Shown: positions 36,978 to 46,754, counted from the first letter of the stretch. The stretch is DNA of 64,000 nucleotides from UBA7455 sp026713185 (GCA_963665785.1 OY762456.1:4092001-4156000), one strand, 5' to 3'. The notes: generated from the letters alone by a model not told the origin. Translations and numbers: made by a program.

Positions 36978-37054
36978 TGGTAGCTATGGGTGGACTTGAA
37001 CCACCGACCCCAGCATTATGAATGCTGTGCTCTAACCGACTGAGCTACATAGCC
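36978..37054 (-). tRNA. tRNA-Met (anticodon CAT), elongator type
   Basis: A full cloverleaf can be drawn on the minus strand: acceptor GGCTATG, D-arm with GGTTAGAGC, anticodon stem CAGCA/TGCTG with loop TTCATAA, and T-arm GGTGG TTCAAGT CCACC. The 3' CCA is encoded. It resembles the elongator methionine tRNA closely; a CAT-anticodon Ile2 tRNA is less likely. The first acceptor pair is G-U. It marks the edge of the accessory region. Confidence 0.95.
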
Positions 37055-37157
37055 ACAAGTTAAGCTGTTTACTGACACGCACAGATGTAACTTCCCTGTC
37101 ACATCGGGTCGCGAATTGTCCTGAATCTCCATGACCTTGTCAATCATTAGAGAATTA

Positions 37158-38249
37158 TCAAACATTAAATCGGAAATGAACAACGTCTCCGTCCCGAATA
37201 ATGTAGTCCCTGCCTTCCAGCCGCCACTTGCCGGCTTCCCTGGCTCTGGCTTCTCCATTACAAGCTATGAAATCGTCATAACCGATAACTTCGGCCCGAA
37301 TAAAGCCCTTCTCAAAATCGGTATGTATGACACCGGCCGCCGTTGGAGCACTCGCTCCCTGTTTAACGGTCCAGGCCCTTGCTTCCTTGGGTCCGGCAGT
37401 AAAAAAAGTCTGCAATCCCAGCAGCTTGTATCCCGCACGAATAACACGGTCCAGGCCCGGTTCATCCATGCCCAGTTCCTGCAGGAATTCGTCCCTTTCC
37501 TGGTCATCCAGTTCGGAGAGTTCCGCTTCCAGTTTGTTGCAGATTGCTACTACTTCCGATGATTCCGTCGCCGCAATTTTCTCCACAGTGGTAAGCAAGG
37601 GATTATCCCTAATACCATCCTCGTCTACATTGGCAATGTAAAGAACCGGTTTCATCGTTAGAAGATGAAGGTCTTTCAACTCCGGCATCTGCTCTTTTGT
37701 CAGATCGAAAGTCCTTGCCGGGTTACCTTCATTGATGTGGGCCTGCAGGGATTGCAATAGGTCCATCCGGGCAAGTGAGTCCTTATCTCCACTTTTTGCG
37801 ATACGACTTACCTTGTTGACTGCCTTGTGGATGGTTTCAAGATCGGCGAGCAGCAATTCGGTATTGATAATTTCAATATCGTGTTCAGGGTTGATGCTGT
37901 TCGACACATGCATGACATTCTCATCCGAAAAGCAACGAACAACATGTGCTATTGCATCAGTCTCCCGGATGTTGGCCAAAAACTGATTACCCAGGCCTTC
38001 ACCTTCGGACGCGCCTTCTACGAGTCCGGCAATGTCGACAAAAGTCATACTGGTTGGAATCACCTGAGCAGGATTAACGATCGCGGCAATGTTATCAAGC
38101 CGGGGATCGGGCATGGGAACGACACCCGCGTTTGGCTCAATGGTGCAGAACGGAAAATTCTCTGCCGCAATTCCGGCTTTTGTCAGTGCATTGAATAACG
38201 TGGATTTACCTACATTGGGCAATCCAACAATGCCGCAGTTAAATCCCAT
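37158..38249 (-). CDS. ychF: Obg-like ATPase YchF
   Basis: This 363-residue, universally conserved P-loop ATPase of the Obg family associates with ribosomes and redox stress responses. Walker A is GLPNVGKST (residues 8-16), G3 is DIAGLVEGASEGEGLG, and the altered specificity motif NVDE explains ATP preference. A TGS-like C-terminal domain includes the usual end (FIRAEVIGYDDF, GKWRLEGRDYIIRDGDVVHFRFNV). Length is exact. It is downstream of pth, the common gammaproteobacterial order. Confidence 0.97.
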   Translation of the reverse strand: MGFNCGIVGLPNVGKSTLFNALTKAGIAAENFPFCTIEPNAGVVPMPDPRLDNIAAIVNPAQVIPTSMTFVDIAGLVEGASEGEGLGNQFLANIRETDAIAHVVRCFSDENVMHVSNSINPEHDIEIINTELLLADLETIHKAVNKVSRIAKSGDKDSLARMDLLQSLQAHINEGNPARTFDLTKEQMPELKDLHLLTMKPVLYIANVDEDGIRDNPLLTTVEKIAATESSEVVAICNKLEAELSELDDQERDEFLQELGMDEPGLDRVIRAGYKLLGLQTFFTAGPKEARAWTVKQGASAPTAAGVIHTDFEKGFIRAEVIGYDDFIACNGEARAREAGKWRLEGRDYIIRDGDVVHFRFNV

Positions 38250-38297
38250 AGATAATCCTCGGGGTTTACAGATGCCGTCTAAACCCGCACTTCCTGC

Positions 38298-38921
38298 TTA
38301 TGGCTCCCCATCTTTTGGCGGTTTACTAACAGTTGACGGCAAAGGCTTATGCAGTTGATTCATGGCTTGCTGCCATTCTCCCTCGACAGCCAATGGCAAT
38401 ACCACAAGGGCATTGTCGATACACTTGTCGACCATTGCTTTATCATCAGGGGTGACAATGCCTAACACATGGCCTGTGACTGCTTCCTTTACACCCGGAT
38501 GTCCTACACCAATGCGCAGCCGATTAAATTCCTGACTGCCGCCCAGACAGCGGGAAATATCCCGCAGCCCATTGTGCCCGGCAAGCCCGCCTCCCTGCTT
38601 AAATCGTATAATCCCGGTAGCGAGATCAAGTTCATCATGGGCAATCAGTATCTTCTGATGAGGAATTTTGTAAAAATTAACCAGTGAACCCACGGATTCC
38701 CCACTCGCATTCATGTAAGTTGTTGGAATCAGCAACTTTAATTCACGTCCATGGAAATCAATGGTACAGACTCTACCATTGAATTTTTTCTCTTCTTTGA
38801 AAACCCCGCCAGACTCGCCGGCAAGTTTCTCCACGAACCAGATGCCCACATTATGCCGGGTTCTGGCATACCGGGCGCCAGGGTTTCCAATACCGATAAT
38901 CAAACCAAGGGGATCGCCCAT
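38298..38921 (-). CDS. pth: Peptidyl-tRNA hydrolase
   Basis: A 207-residue enzyme that frees tRNA from peptidyl-tRNA released by stalled ribosomes. Motifs GIGNPGARYARTRHNVGIWFV (catalytic His22 region), TYMNASGESVG, HDELDLATGIIRFKQGGGLAGHNGLRDI and RLRIGVGHPG are all conserved. It lies 48 bases before ychF and about 100 bases after rplY. Confidence 0.97.
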   Translation of the reverse strand: MGDPLGLIIGIGNPGARYARTRHNVGIWFVEKLAGESGGVFKEEKKFNGRVCTIDFHGRELKLLIPTTYMNASGESVGSLVNFYKIPHQKILIAHDELDLATGIIRFKQGGGLAGHNGLRDISRCLGGSQEFNRLRIGVGHPGVKEAVTGHVLGIVTPDDKAMVDKCIDNALVVLPLAVEGEWQQAMNQLHKPLPSTVSKPPKDGEP

Positions 38922-39024
38922 TAATCACTGCCTACAGTGGGAGAGAGCCTTCAGCTTGCCGGATTGCACTCCGAGGTCGAACCTGGAACCTGTAGCGTCT
39001 GTCAGGTTAACAAATGACTTATTC

Positions 39025-39690
39025 CTAACTGTCGTCAGCCTCATCAGAATCCTCATCCGGTTCTTCAGCGGTTTCTTCAGTTCCTTCCTGAACGATCTCC
39101 TCTGCACGCCGGGGCGCATTTACGGCTACAACAACCTGGTCATGATCGGCGCCCTGCAACAATACAGGTATCGATAATCCTTCCGGCAATACGAGTTCAC
39201 TCATGTGGACAGACTCACCTATCGCAAGATTTCCGATATCAACCTCAATAAACTCCGGCAGATCACCCGGTAAACAGCTTACTTCTACCGAAGTCATCGT
39301 ATGCGCTATGTTACCCCCTCCCTGTTTAACACCAATACAGACATCCTCATTGGTAAAGTGCAATGGCACCTCAACAGTAATCGATTTGTCCATCTGTATC
39401 CGAAAAAAGTCCGCATGCAGAATACGATCCCTGGAAGGATGGCGCTGTAAATCCTTCAGAATTGCCTGCTGAGTCGTTTCGCTTGTCTTGAGTGAGATGA
39501 TATGCGAAAAGAACGCCTCATTCTCACAAGCCTTGTGCATATCTTTGTGAGCAATCGATAACGTTTGAGGTTCAACCCCTGCGCCATAAAGAATAGCGGG
39601 AACCATATCTGCATTCCGCCGCAATCGGCGACTTACACTTTTCCCTGTGCCTGTACGCAGTTCAACCTGCAATTCAAATTCATCCGCCAT
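39025..39690 (-). CDS. rplY: Ribosomal protein bL25 (CTC/TL5 family)
   Basis: A 221-residue 5S-rRNA-binding protein with the long architecture: N-terminal L25 domain (RTGTGKSVSRRLRRNADMVPAILYG) plus a C-terminal TL5 domain (VPLHFTNEDVCIGVKQGG, LPEFIEVDIGNLAIGESVHMSEL). A highly acidic tail rich in Glu and Asp ends it. The start at 39690 follows GGGAG; the longer frame to 39750 has no ribosome site. The E. coli protein has only the first domain, but the long form is common in other gammaproteobacteria. Confidence 0.95.
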   Translation of the reverse strand: MADEFELQVELRTGTGKSVSRRLRRNADMVPAILYGAGVEPQTLSIAHKDMHKACENEAFFSHIISLKTSETTQQAILKDLQRHPSRDRILHADFFRIQMDKSITVEVPLHFTNEDVCIGVKQGGGNIAHTMTSVEVSCLPGDLPEFIEVDIGNLAIGESVHMSELVLPEGLSIPVLLQGADHDQVVVAVNAPRRAEEIVQEGTEETAEEPDEDSDEADDS

Positions 39691-39768
39691 GGTTTTCTCC
39701 CACTTGACTGTCAGTGACAGTGACTGCCATCTGACATAGTTAAAACACAATCGTTCCCGGACAGCCTC

Positions 39769-40737
39769 CTAAAACAGGGCCGGCTGTATACGTTTACTGA
39801 ACAGAGCACTCAGTGATTCTTCATTGCTGATGCGTCTGATGGATTCAGCCAGTTCATCAGCAATACTCAATTGCCGGATCTTGTCGCTTGCCATAGCTTC
39901 CTGGCTGAGCGGAATCGTATCCGTCACCACCAGTTCGTCTATATTGGAACCCGCCAGATTATTTATTGCTGAACCCGACAATACGGGATGCGTACAGTAA
40001 GCTATGACTTTTTTGGCGCCTTCTGATTTCAATGCATCCGCCGCAGCACATAGAGTCCCTGCTGTATCCACCATGTCATCGATCATCAGGCAGGTTTGGC
40101 CATACACATCACCAATAATATGCATGACTTCCGCTTCATTGGCATTGGGCCGTCTTTTATCGATGATCGCAAGATCTGCGTCATTCAATTGCCTTGCGAT
40201 TGCCCGTGCCCTGACGACCCCTCCAACATCCGGTGACACAATCATCAGATCCTCATGATCCTGTCGTTCAATATCAACCAGCATAACCGGTGACGCATAA
40301 ATATTGTCCACTGGAATGTTGAAAAATCCCTGGATCTGATCCGCATGCAGATCAATTGTCAGGACTCTATTGATACCCGCACTGCTTAACATGTCTGCAA
40401 CCACTTTTGCAGTAATTGGCACGCGCGCTGATCTTATGCGCCGATCCTGTCTGGCATACCCAAAGTAGGGAACCACCGCCGTAATACGAGCTGCGGATGC
40501 CCGGTGCAGACAATCCGCCAGAACGATGAGTTCCATTAAATTGTCATTGGTTGGTGCACAGGTAGGTTGAATAATGAACACATCCTTGCCGCGAACGTTA
40601 TCATGTATTTCCACGCTCACTTCACCATCACTGAACTGGCCAACATCCGCTGAACCAAGATCCATCCGCAATCGATCAACGACACGGAGTGCTAACTCGG
40701 GGTGAGCATTGCCTGTGAAGATTTTCAATTCAGCCAC
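39769..40737 (-). CDS. prs: Ribose-phosphate pyrophosphokinase
   Basis: A 322-residue enzyme making PRPP from ribose 5-phosphate and ATP. Conserved elements are FTGNAHPELA, FSDGEVSVEIHDNVRGKDVFIIQP, YFGYARQDRR, TIDLHADQIQGFF and the PRPP loop MIDDMVDTAGTL. A GTG at 40737 is taken as the start; frames further upstream would cover the tRNA-Gln gene. The order ispE, tRNA-Gln, prs, rplY, pth is standard in this class. Confidence 0.96.
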   Translation of the reverse strand: MAELKIFTGNAHPELALRVVDRLRMDLGSADVGQFSDGEVSVEIHDNVRGKDVFIIQPTCAPTNDNLMELIVLADCLHRASAARITAVVPYFGYARQDRRIRSARVPITAKVVADMLSSAGINRVLTIDLHADQIQGFFNIPVDNIYASPVMLVDIERQDHEDLMIVSPDVGGVVRARAIARQLNDADLAIIDKRRPNANEAEVMHIIGDVYGQTCLMIDDMVDTAGTLCAAADALKSEGAKKVIAYCTHPVLSGSAINNLAGSNIDELVVTDTIPLSQEAMASDKIRQLSIADELAESIRRISNEESLSALFSKRIQPALF

Positions 40738-40761
40738 AACGGCTATCCATATATTGAGAAC

Positions 40762-40837
40762 TGGCTGGGGTGGCAGGACTCGAACCTGCGCATGCAAGGA
40801 TCAAAACCTTGTGCCTTACCGACTTGGCGACACCCCA
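40762..40837 (-). tRNA. tRNA-Gln (anticodon TTG)
   Basis: The minus strand folds as acceptor TGGGGTG/CACCCCA, D-arm GCCAAGTCGGTAAGGC, anticodon stem CAAGG/CCTTG with loop TTTTGAT (anticodon TTG), and T-arm GCAGG TTCGAGT CCTGC. CCA is encoded. It lies between ispE and prs. Confidence 0.96.
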
Positions 40838-40841
40838 ACGT

Positions 40842-41714
40842 TCAGTTTTGAAAGGATTTTTCAACCTGGTTCAATGCTCCAACCAGTGATGATTCCTGAA
40901 CACTTCTGGTCATAAATCCCTGCCAGTTTTTCAGGGACCTCGCCAATACATCACTGGCCAGGGTTTTATCGGTTGTCTCCAGAAACACGCTGGAACCGGT
41001 TCCGCTCATTCTGGCAGCACCCCACTGATTTAACCAGTCAAGCGCCTTTCCGATTTCAGGATAAAGTATTCGGGAGACCTCCTCGCAGTCGTTCCGAAAC
41101 ACCTTTTGATCTGAAGGTACTTTCTGCTGTAAAAAACGCGCTATTGTGATGGCACTTGAATCCCGTGTCAAATCCGGGTGTAAAAAAATTTCAGCAGTCG
41201 AAACACTGCACCGGGGTACCAGCACTACAAACCAGGATTCCGGCAGATCAATGGGTACCAGTACTTCACCGATACCTTCCGCCCAGCTTGTCCTGCCATG
41301 AATAAATACAGGAACATCCGCGCCCAACTGCAAACCGAATTCAGCGAGTTCCGTCTTGCTGTACCCCAGTCTCCACAACAGGTTCAATCCATGCAAAGCT
41401 GTTGCAGCATCACTACTGCCACCACCCATACCGCCACCCGTGGGGATGTTCTTCTTGACGGTAATACGAACTCCGGACACAGACCGTCCCGCACTCAACA
41501 GCATTGCTGCCCGGTATACCAGATTGTCGGCAACAGGAATACTGATGCCGTCCATCTGTACATCGATGTCCTCTGCGGGTTCAAAAACCAGTACATCATG
41601 GAAATCCACCAATTGAAATATGGTTTGCAATTCGTGATAACCATCCTGTCGACGTCCTGTGATATGGAGGAATCGGTTGAGCTTTGCAGGGGCGGGCAAT
41701 TCAAAACGTTGCAT
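40842..41714 (-). CDS. ispE: 4-diphosphocytidyl-2-C-methyl-D-erythritol kinase
   Basis: A 290-residue GHMP kinase of the MEP isoprenoid pathway. The N-terminal PAPAKLNRFLHITGRRQDGYHELQTIF contains the catalytic lysine and substrate site. The ATP loop is PTGGGMGGGSSDAAT, and the C-terminal MSGTGSSVFLE is the third motif. The start shares one base with the lolB stop. Confidence 0.97.
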   Translation of the reverse strand: MQRFELPAPAKLNRFLHITGRRQDGYHELQTIFQLVDFHDVLVFEPAEDIDVQMDGISIPVADNLVYRAAMLLSAGRSVSGVRITVKKNIPTGGGMGGGSSDAATALHGLNLLWRLGYSKTELAEFGLQLGADVPVFIHGRTSWAEGIGEVLVPIDLPESWFVVLVPRCSVSTAEIFLHPDLTRDSSAITIARFLQQKVPSDQKVFRNDCEEVSRILYPEIGKALDWLNQWGAARMSGTGSSVFLETTDKTLASDVLARSLKNWQGFMTRSVQESSLVGALNQVEKSFQN

Positions 41715-42226
41715 CAGAATTCCCAGCGATGAATGGCCAGAGTCAAATAAGTAGCGCCCTGGGACAGGCGCATCATTACCGGGTTCGATGCCTTGTATTT
41801 CAGGTAGTCGATTTTCCAGCCTGCCTGGGTGAAGCCGGTTGGGTGAATTGTTGATTCCCGGTCAGGGTCGGCAATGCCACGGATCCAGAAATCCAGGTAA
41901 TCCAATGGCAAGTCGTAACCGAGGTATGCTTTCAGTTGTTGATTTGTCAATCTGACAGATTCATCCGGTGTCGTCAGAACAATGGAATCGTCATTTCCCT
42001 CTATTCTGGCAACTGACAGACCCAACGCACCGGAAAGTGCGATCACGAAATTATCTTCAGTATTTTGCCAATGAATGGATACGCTGCCGTTGTAGTCGGG
42101 TGACCGGACACCCAACTTGCCTGCAATACGCCAATCATTGGTTTGATGAAGTATTTTATCCGGTAATGGTTGCACCGAAGTACATGCCACTAACACCAGA
42201 ATGAGTAACAGATAGCATCGACGCAT
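41714..42226 (-). CDS. lolB: Outer-membrane lipoprotein receptor LolB
   Basis: A 170-residue lipoprotein that accepts lipoproteins from LolA and inserts them in the outer membrane. The lipobox is LVAC (Cys15). The body has the family pattern: DWRIAGKLGVRSPDYNGSVSIHWQN, ALGLSVARIEG, LPLDYLDFWIRGIADPD, followed by GWKIDYLKY. It is shorter than E. coli LolB (207) but complete. It overlaps ispE by one base, as is typical. Confidence 0.94.
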   Translation of the reverse strand: MRRCYLLLILVLVACTSVQPLPDKILHQTNDWRIAGKLGVRSPDYNGSVSIHWQNTEDNFVIALSGALGLSVARIEGNDDSIVLTTPDESVRLTNQQLKAYLGYDLPLDYLDFWIRGIADPDRESTIHPTGFTQAGWKIDYLKYKASNPVMMRLSQGATYLTLAIHRWEF

Positions 42227-42231
42227 AGGTC

Positions 42232-44037
42232 TTATTGGGGTATGAACTGATTGATGACCCTTTTCAGAATATCACTGTCCGGTTTCAGTTCAAGCGCCTT
42301 TTCCCAGACCTTGTTCGCTTCTATCTTCTGGCCCATCACCCACAGCACTTCGCCAAGATGAGCCGCGACTTCGTCATTGGGAAACAACTCCAGAGCACGA
42401 CGCAAATGCAGAACAGCTTCATCGAATTGCTTCAGACGATACTTGACCCAGCCGAGGCTGTCGATAAATGCCGCTTCACCGGGATTGATCGATAATGCCT
42501 TTTCAATCAGTTCCAGCGCTTCTTCATACCGGTCTGTTCGATTCGTCAGGGTATACCCCAAATCATTCATTGCGGTAGCGTTGTCAGGGTCTATTTCAAT
42601 AATAGCCCGTAAATCACGTTCCAGTATATCCAGCCGGTCGAACTTCTCACCGACCAACGCACGGGCGCGTAGTAAATCAATATTGTCTGGATCCCTGATT
42701 AATTGATCATCGAGCAGGCTGAAAACTTCCTCTTCATAATCAAAATCACTCAGTAATTGCGCTTCGATTATAATAAACCGCTGATTAAGAAGTGGTACTT
42801 CTGCACGGATGCCTGCAAGGTGATCTCTGGCTTCCTGAACCCGGTCCTGCTGCAATAATAACCTTGCAACTCGTGCATGAGCCCATTCGAAGTATTCACG
42901 CTCGAATCCATAGCGGAATTTCACCTTCTTATATTCCTGAATCGCCTTTTGGATGTCATTCTCCCGTTCGGCAATATCCCCAAGATAAAATTGCGCTTCT
43001 CCAACCCGAATGTTCAGTTGGATCAAGTCATTGAGGTATCCGGCTGCGACGGTATAGTTTCCCTGATTCATCGCGATATCTACCAATGCATACAGAACAT
43101 CAGCATTATTGGGTGATTGTTCCAGCACTATCTCATACTGAATTCTTGATTCATCCATCTTCCCTGTTTCCAAAAGATGACGAGCATAGACAATCCGCAA
43201 ATGCCGGTTCCCGGGTGATTCATCAAGCATCGTTTGAAGGAATTCAACTGCTTCATCATTCCTTTGCAGTTCACTCAGAATATTCAGTTTAAGAATAATG
43301 ACGTTGGTTTCATTACCGTCAGCAAGAAGTTGATCGGTAATACGCAACACTTCTTCGTACTCTCCACTTCGTCCCAGCAGAACGGCTCTGGAAAAGATCA
43401 ACAGTCTGTCATCCGGATCTTCCAGCAGCATCCTTTCGATTGTTGACAGAAACAGGATCCTGCTTTTTTCATCAAGCTCAACAGACTGCAGGACAAAGCG
43501 GCCAAATTCATCCAGCCCGCCCAGTCGTTTCACTTCTTCCATGTGGCTCATCGCGGATACCATGTCGCCATCGGTCATCAACAATTCCGCCAGTGCTATA
43601 TGGGCTTCAAGATTGTCAGGGTCTTCCTGCGCCCAGACCCTGGCGGTTATGAGCGCTGTGTCAATCTGCCGCAGGTACCTCGCCATTCTGGTTGCCCGTT
43701 CGGCAACTCCGGGGTCCCTGCTGCTGACGGCAACTTCAACATAATTCTCCAGTGAGGTATCCACGAGACCACGATCGGCTGCAACCTCAGCAACCAACAA
43801 CTTGTATAAATCATCACCTTCAAAATTGGCTACGGGATATTCATTGGGATGTGGCCGGCGTGGGGTCATCGACGGTTCCGATACGGTTTCATCCTGTGTC
43901 TCTGTCCCGGTGTCCAATGTTGCAGAATCAGTCTCGTCTTTCTCCCCACCTGATTCAGACTGGACGCTGACACACCCCGAAGTCATCGCCAAAACCAACA
44001 GTAACAGGGCCAATAAGCCGACTGAACTCACGTTCAT
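42232..44037 (-). CDS. TPR-repeat lipoprotein
   Basis: This 601-residue protein starts at 44037, giving a signal sequence with lipobox MTSGC (Cys about residue 22); starts further upstream would bury it. After an acidic Thr/Glu-rich linker come many tetratricopeptide repeats, such as ATRMARYLRQIDTALITARVW, NADVLYALVDIAMNQGNYTVA and ATAMNDLGYTLTNRTDRYEEA. Such lipoproteins are common next to lolB in gammaproteobacteria and are thought to be outer-membrane assembly or scaffold proteins. Specific role unknown. The stop is five bases from lolB. Confidence 0.9.
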   Translation of the reverse strand: MNVSSVGLLALLLLVLAMTSGCVSVQSESGGEKDETDSATLDTGTETQDETVSEPSMTPRRPHPNEYPVANFEGDDLYKLLVAEVAADRGLVDTSLENYVEVAVSSRDPGVAERATRMARYLRQIDTALITARVWAQEDPDNLEAHIALAELLMTDGDMVSAMSHMEEVKRLGGLDEFGRFVLQSVELDEKSRILFLSTIERMLLEDPDDRLLIFSRAVLLGRSGEYEEVLRITDQLLADGNETNVIILKLNILSELQRNDEAVEFLQTMLDESPGNRHLRIVYARHLLETGKMDESRIQYEIVLEQSPNNADVLYALVDIAMNQGNYTVAAGYLNDLIQLNIRVGEAQFYLGDIAERENDIQKAIQEYKKVKFRYGFEREYFEWAHARVARLLLQQDRVQEARDHLAGIRAEVPLLNQRFIIIEAQLLSDFDYEEEVFSLLDDQLIRDPDNIDLLRARALVGEKFDRLDILERDLRAIIEIDPDNATAMNDLGYTLTNRTDRYEEALELIEKALSINPGEAAFIDSLGWVKYRLKQFDEAVLHLRRALELFPNDEVAAHLGEVLWVMGQKIEANKVWEKALELKPDSDILKRVINQFIPQ

Positions 44038-44196
44038 TTTGACCTTGGCTCTTGTCCGGATTATGAACAGCTGTATTGTTGTGTTAGCCATGCAAATGGA
44101 TTCTCTCTTCGGGTCAGCCTTAAAATTACTTATTGTCCAGGAACTCAAAATTACACCAGCGCCCTGATTATCAACTATATTCAACGGTTCAACCAA

Positions 44197-44383
44197 CGTA
44201 CAATAGAACCTTGTAATGGACGCTCAAGGTTCATTCTACTTTCACATGGCAGCCGAGTCATCCGGATAACCTTGAAATCTTTACGATAGTCACAGTGAGA
44301 TGTCCGCGGTAGAAAACTGGTTAACTCTCCTGGTGCAGTATGTACCAGCAAATTAAATAGTAAGTACGGTCGATATTCGTTCA
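44197..44383. other. Divergent intergenic region between the TPR lipoprotein gene and hemA
   Basis: About 190 bases (350 counting from the TPR start at 44037) must hold promoters for both directions. I see no terminator or RNA gene in it, and no confident -35/-10 pair. Confidence 0.4.
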
Positions 44384-45655
44384 ATGGATTTAATAATTGT
44401 GGGACTCAATCACCGGACTGCTCCTGTATCTTTGCGGGAAAAGGTGGCGTTTGACGAGAGTCAACTGGCACAAGTACTGCCCGCCCTGAAAGAAGACGGT
44501 AATTTCAGGGAATTGGCTATTCTGTCCACTTGTAATCGAACAGAGGCCATTGCAGTTGGAGATTCACCGGATCCTGCCATCATCATCAACTGGCTTGCCG
44601 AATACCATAGAATTCCGGTGACCCAATTACAGGATTCCACTTATAGTTATAAAGAGTACAAAGCGGTTCAGCACGCCATGTGTGTTGCCTGCGGTCTGGA
44701 TTCAATGGTGTTGGGTGAAACGCAAATTCTCGGTCAATTCAAAGACTGCTTCACCCTGGCCCAAAAATTCAACACATCTGGTCCTGATCTTAACAACCTT
44801 GCACAATCCACAAACAGGGTCACTAAAAAGGTGCGTACCGAAACAGGTCTTGGAGAAAATCCTGTTTCGGTAGCATCCATTGCAGTGACGTTGGCCAAAC
44901 AACTGTTTTCCGATATCAGCTCCTGCAATGTTTTGCTCATCGGCGCCGGAGAAACTATCGAACTACTGGCAACGCACTTGAGAAGCGCCAATGTCACCAA
45001 CCTGGCCATTGCAAACAGAACCTTCTCCAACGCTGAACTGCTGGCAAAGAACTTCCAGGCCCATGCAATCAGTCTGGAGTCCGTACCGCACAAACTGGAA
45101 AGTACCGATATTCTGATTTCATCTACAGGATCAAGATTACCCATTCTGAGCAAGAGCACCATAGAATACGCACTGAAATCCCGCCGCCATAAGCCGATTT
45201 TCATGGTGGACCTGGCTGTACCCCGGGATATAGAACCCGAAGTGTCAACCCTTCGGGATATCTATCTGTATGGAATTGACGACCTGCAGGAAATCGTCAG
45301 TGAAAATATGACCTTGCGACAGGATGCAGTCCATGACGCGTTACAAATCATAGATGAGGCAGTTGCCGTATTCATGGATCATTACCGGTCTCTTGATGCA
45401 GTGGATACATTGTTGGAATTTCGCCATCGACATGAACATCTGAAACAGGCGGAATTGGAAAAGGCACTGAATCGCTTGCAGAAAGGAGATGATCCCGAGA
45501 TCGTCCTGTCTGCATTTGCTGACCAGTTAACCAACAAGATCATTCACATACCTTCTGTAGAGATCAAACAAGCGGGTACAGATGGCCGCCATGACCTGCT
45601 TGCCGCCATCAAACAACTGTTTCATCTGAACAGAAAAAATAATCGCACGAGTTGA
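44384..45655 (+). CDS. hemA: Glutamyl-tRNA reductase
   Basis: A 423-residue NADPH-dependent enzyme that makes glutamate-1-semialdehyde, the first step of tetrapyrrole synthesis. It has GLNHRTAPVSLREKV, catalytic Cys in ILSTCNRTEAIAV (about residue 50), CGLDSMVLGETQILGQ and the NADPH-binding fold starting NVLLIGAGETIELLA. Length is normal. It begins the hemA-prfA-prmC-moeB operon and lies one base from prfA. Confidence 0.97.
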   Translation: MDLIIVGLNHRTAPVSLREKVAFDESQLAQVLPALKEDGNFRELAILSTCNRTEAIAVGDSPDPAIIINWLAEYHRIPVTQLQDSTYSYKEYKAVQHAMCVACGLDSMVLGETQILGQFKDCFTLAQKFNTSGPDLNNLAQSTNRVTKKVRTETGLGENPVSVASIAVTLAKQLFSDISSCNVLLIGAGETIELLATHLRSANVTNLAIANRTFSNAELLAKNFQAHAISLESVPHKLESTDILISSTGSRLPILSKSTIEYALKSRRHKPIFMVDLAVPRDIEPEVSTLRDIYLYGIDDLQEIVSENMTLRQDAVHDALQIIDEAVAVFMDHYRSLDAVDTLLEFRHRHEHLKQAELEKALNRLQKGDDPEIVLSAFADQLTNKIIHIPSVEIKQAGTDGRHDLLAAIKQLFHLNRKNNRTS

Positions 45656-45656
45656 C

Positions 45657-46754
45657 ATGAAAGCTTCGCTGATATCAAAACTGGAACAACTTGTCGAAAG
45701 ATACGGCGAACTCGCTGCTTTGTTGGGCGATGCAGAAACCGTTAGTGATCAGAATCTGTTTCGCAGCTATTCCATAGAATACACAGAGCTCGAACCCGTT
45801 GTTCTTGCTTACCGGCACTGGCAGCAGACTGCAGAAGAGTTGGAAGATTCCCGCCATATGGCCAAAGATGGCGATCCGGACATCAGGGAAATGGCAATTG
45901 ATGAGATCGAAAAGCTTGGAACTGTCCTTGAAAATATTGAGATGGATATCAAACGGTTACTGATACCCACCGATGCCAATGATTCCCGTAATGTATTCCT
46001 GGAAATTCGTGCCGGTACCGGTGGTGACGAGGCGGCCATTTTTACCGGGGACTTGTTTCGAATGTATAGCCGGTTTGCCGAGGAAAACAGATGGAATTTG
46101 GAAATACTGAACGAAAGACCCGGTGATCACGGTGGGTTCAAGGAAATCATTACGCGAATTGTCGGAAAAGGAGTATATGGGAAGCTCAAATTTGAATCCG
46201 GCATCCATCGTGTGCAGCGAGTACCGCAAACAGAATCCCAGGGCCGGATTCACACTTCTGCATGTACCGTGGCTGTTCTTCCCGAAATAGAAACCATCAA
46301 CGAATTCACAATCGATAAAAACGACCTTCGCGTCGACACTTTCCGCGCTTCCGGCTCCGGAGGACAACACGTGAATAAAACAGATTCAGCCGTTCGACTG
46401 ACACACTTACCCACAGGCATCGTCGTCGAATGCCAGGACGAACGCTCACAGCACAAGAACAAGGCCAGGGCAATGAGTCTTCTACAGGCCAGATTGCTGA
46501 ATCTGGCGCAACAGGAACAATCCAGGGAACAAGCGGAAACACGACGCAATCTTGTTGGCAGTGGAGATCGCTCTGAGAAAATCCGTACGTATAATTTCCC
46601 GGACGGCAGAGTAACGGACCATCGAATCAACCTGACCCTGCACCGGCTTACCCAGACAATGACCGGTGAATTGCAACCGATTATCAATCAATTGATTCAG
46701 GAGTATCAGGCAGACCAACTCAGGTCCCTGGGATTGGGAGACGATGACAGTTAA
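45657..46754 (+). CDS. prfA: Peptide chain release factor 1
   Basis: A 365-residue factor reading UAA and UAG stop codons. The catalytic GGQ sits in GSGGQHVNKTDSAVRLTH (about residue 237). The codon-recognition PxT motif reads PQT in RVQRVPQTESQGR, where many homologues have PAT or PVT. The 3' end overlaps prmC, the enzyme that methylates the GGQ glutamine, by 11 bases. Confidence 0.97.
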   Translation: MKASLISKLEQLVERYGELAALLGDAETVSDQNLFRSYSIEYTELEPVVLAYRHWQQTAEELEDSRHMAKDGDPDIREMAIDEIEKLGTVLENIEMDIKRLLIPTDANDSRNVFLEIRAGTGGDEAAIFTGDLFRMYSRFAEENRWNLEILNERPGDHGGFKEIITRIVGKGVYGKLKFESGIHRVQRVPQTESQGRIHTSACTVAVLPEIETINEFTIDKNDLRVDTFRASGSGGQHVNKTDSAVRLTHLPTGIVVECQDERSQHKNKARAMSLLQARLLNLAQQEQSREQAETRRNLVGSGDRSEKIRTYNFPDGRVTDHRINLTLHRLTQTMTGELQPIINQLIQEYQADQLRSLGLGDDDS

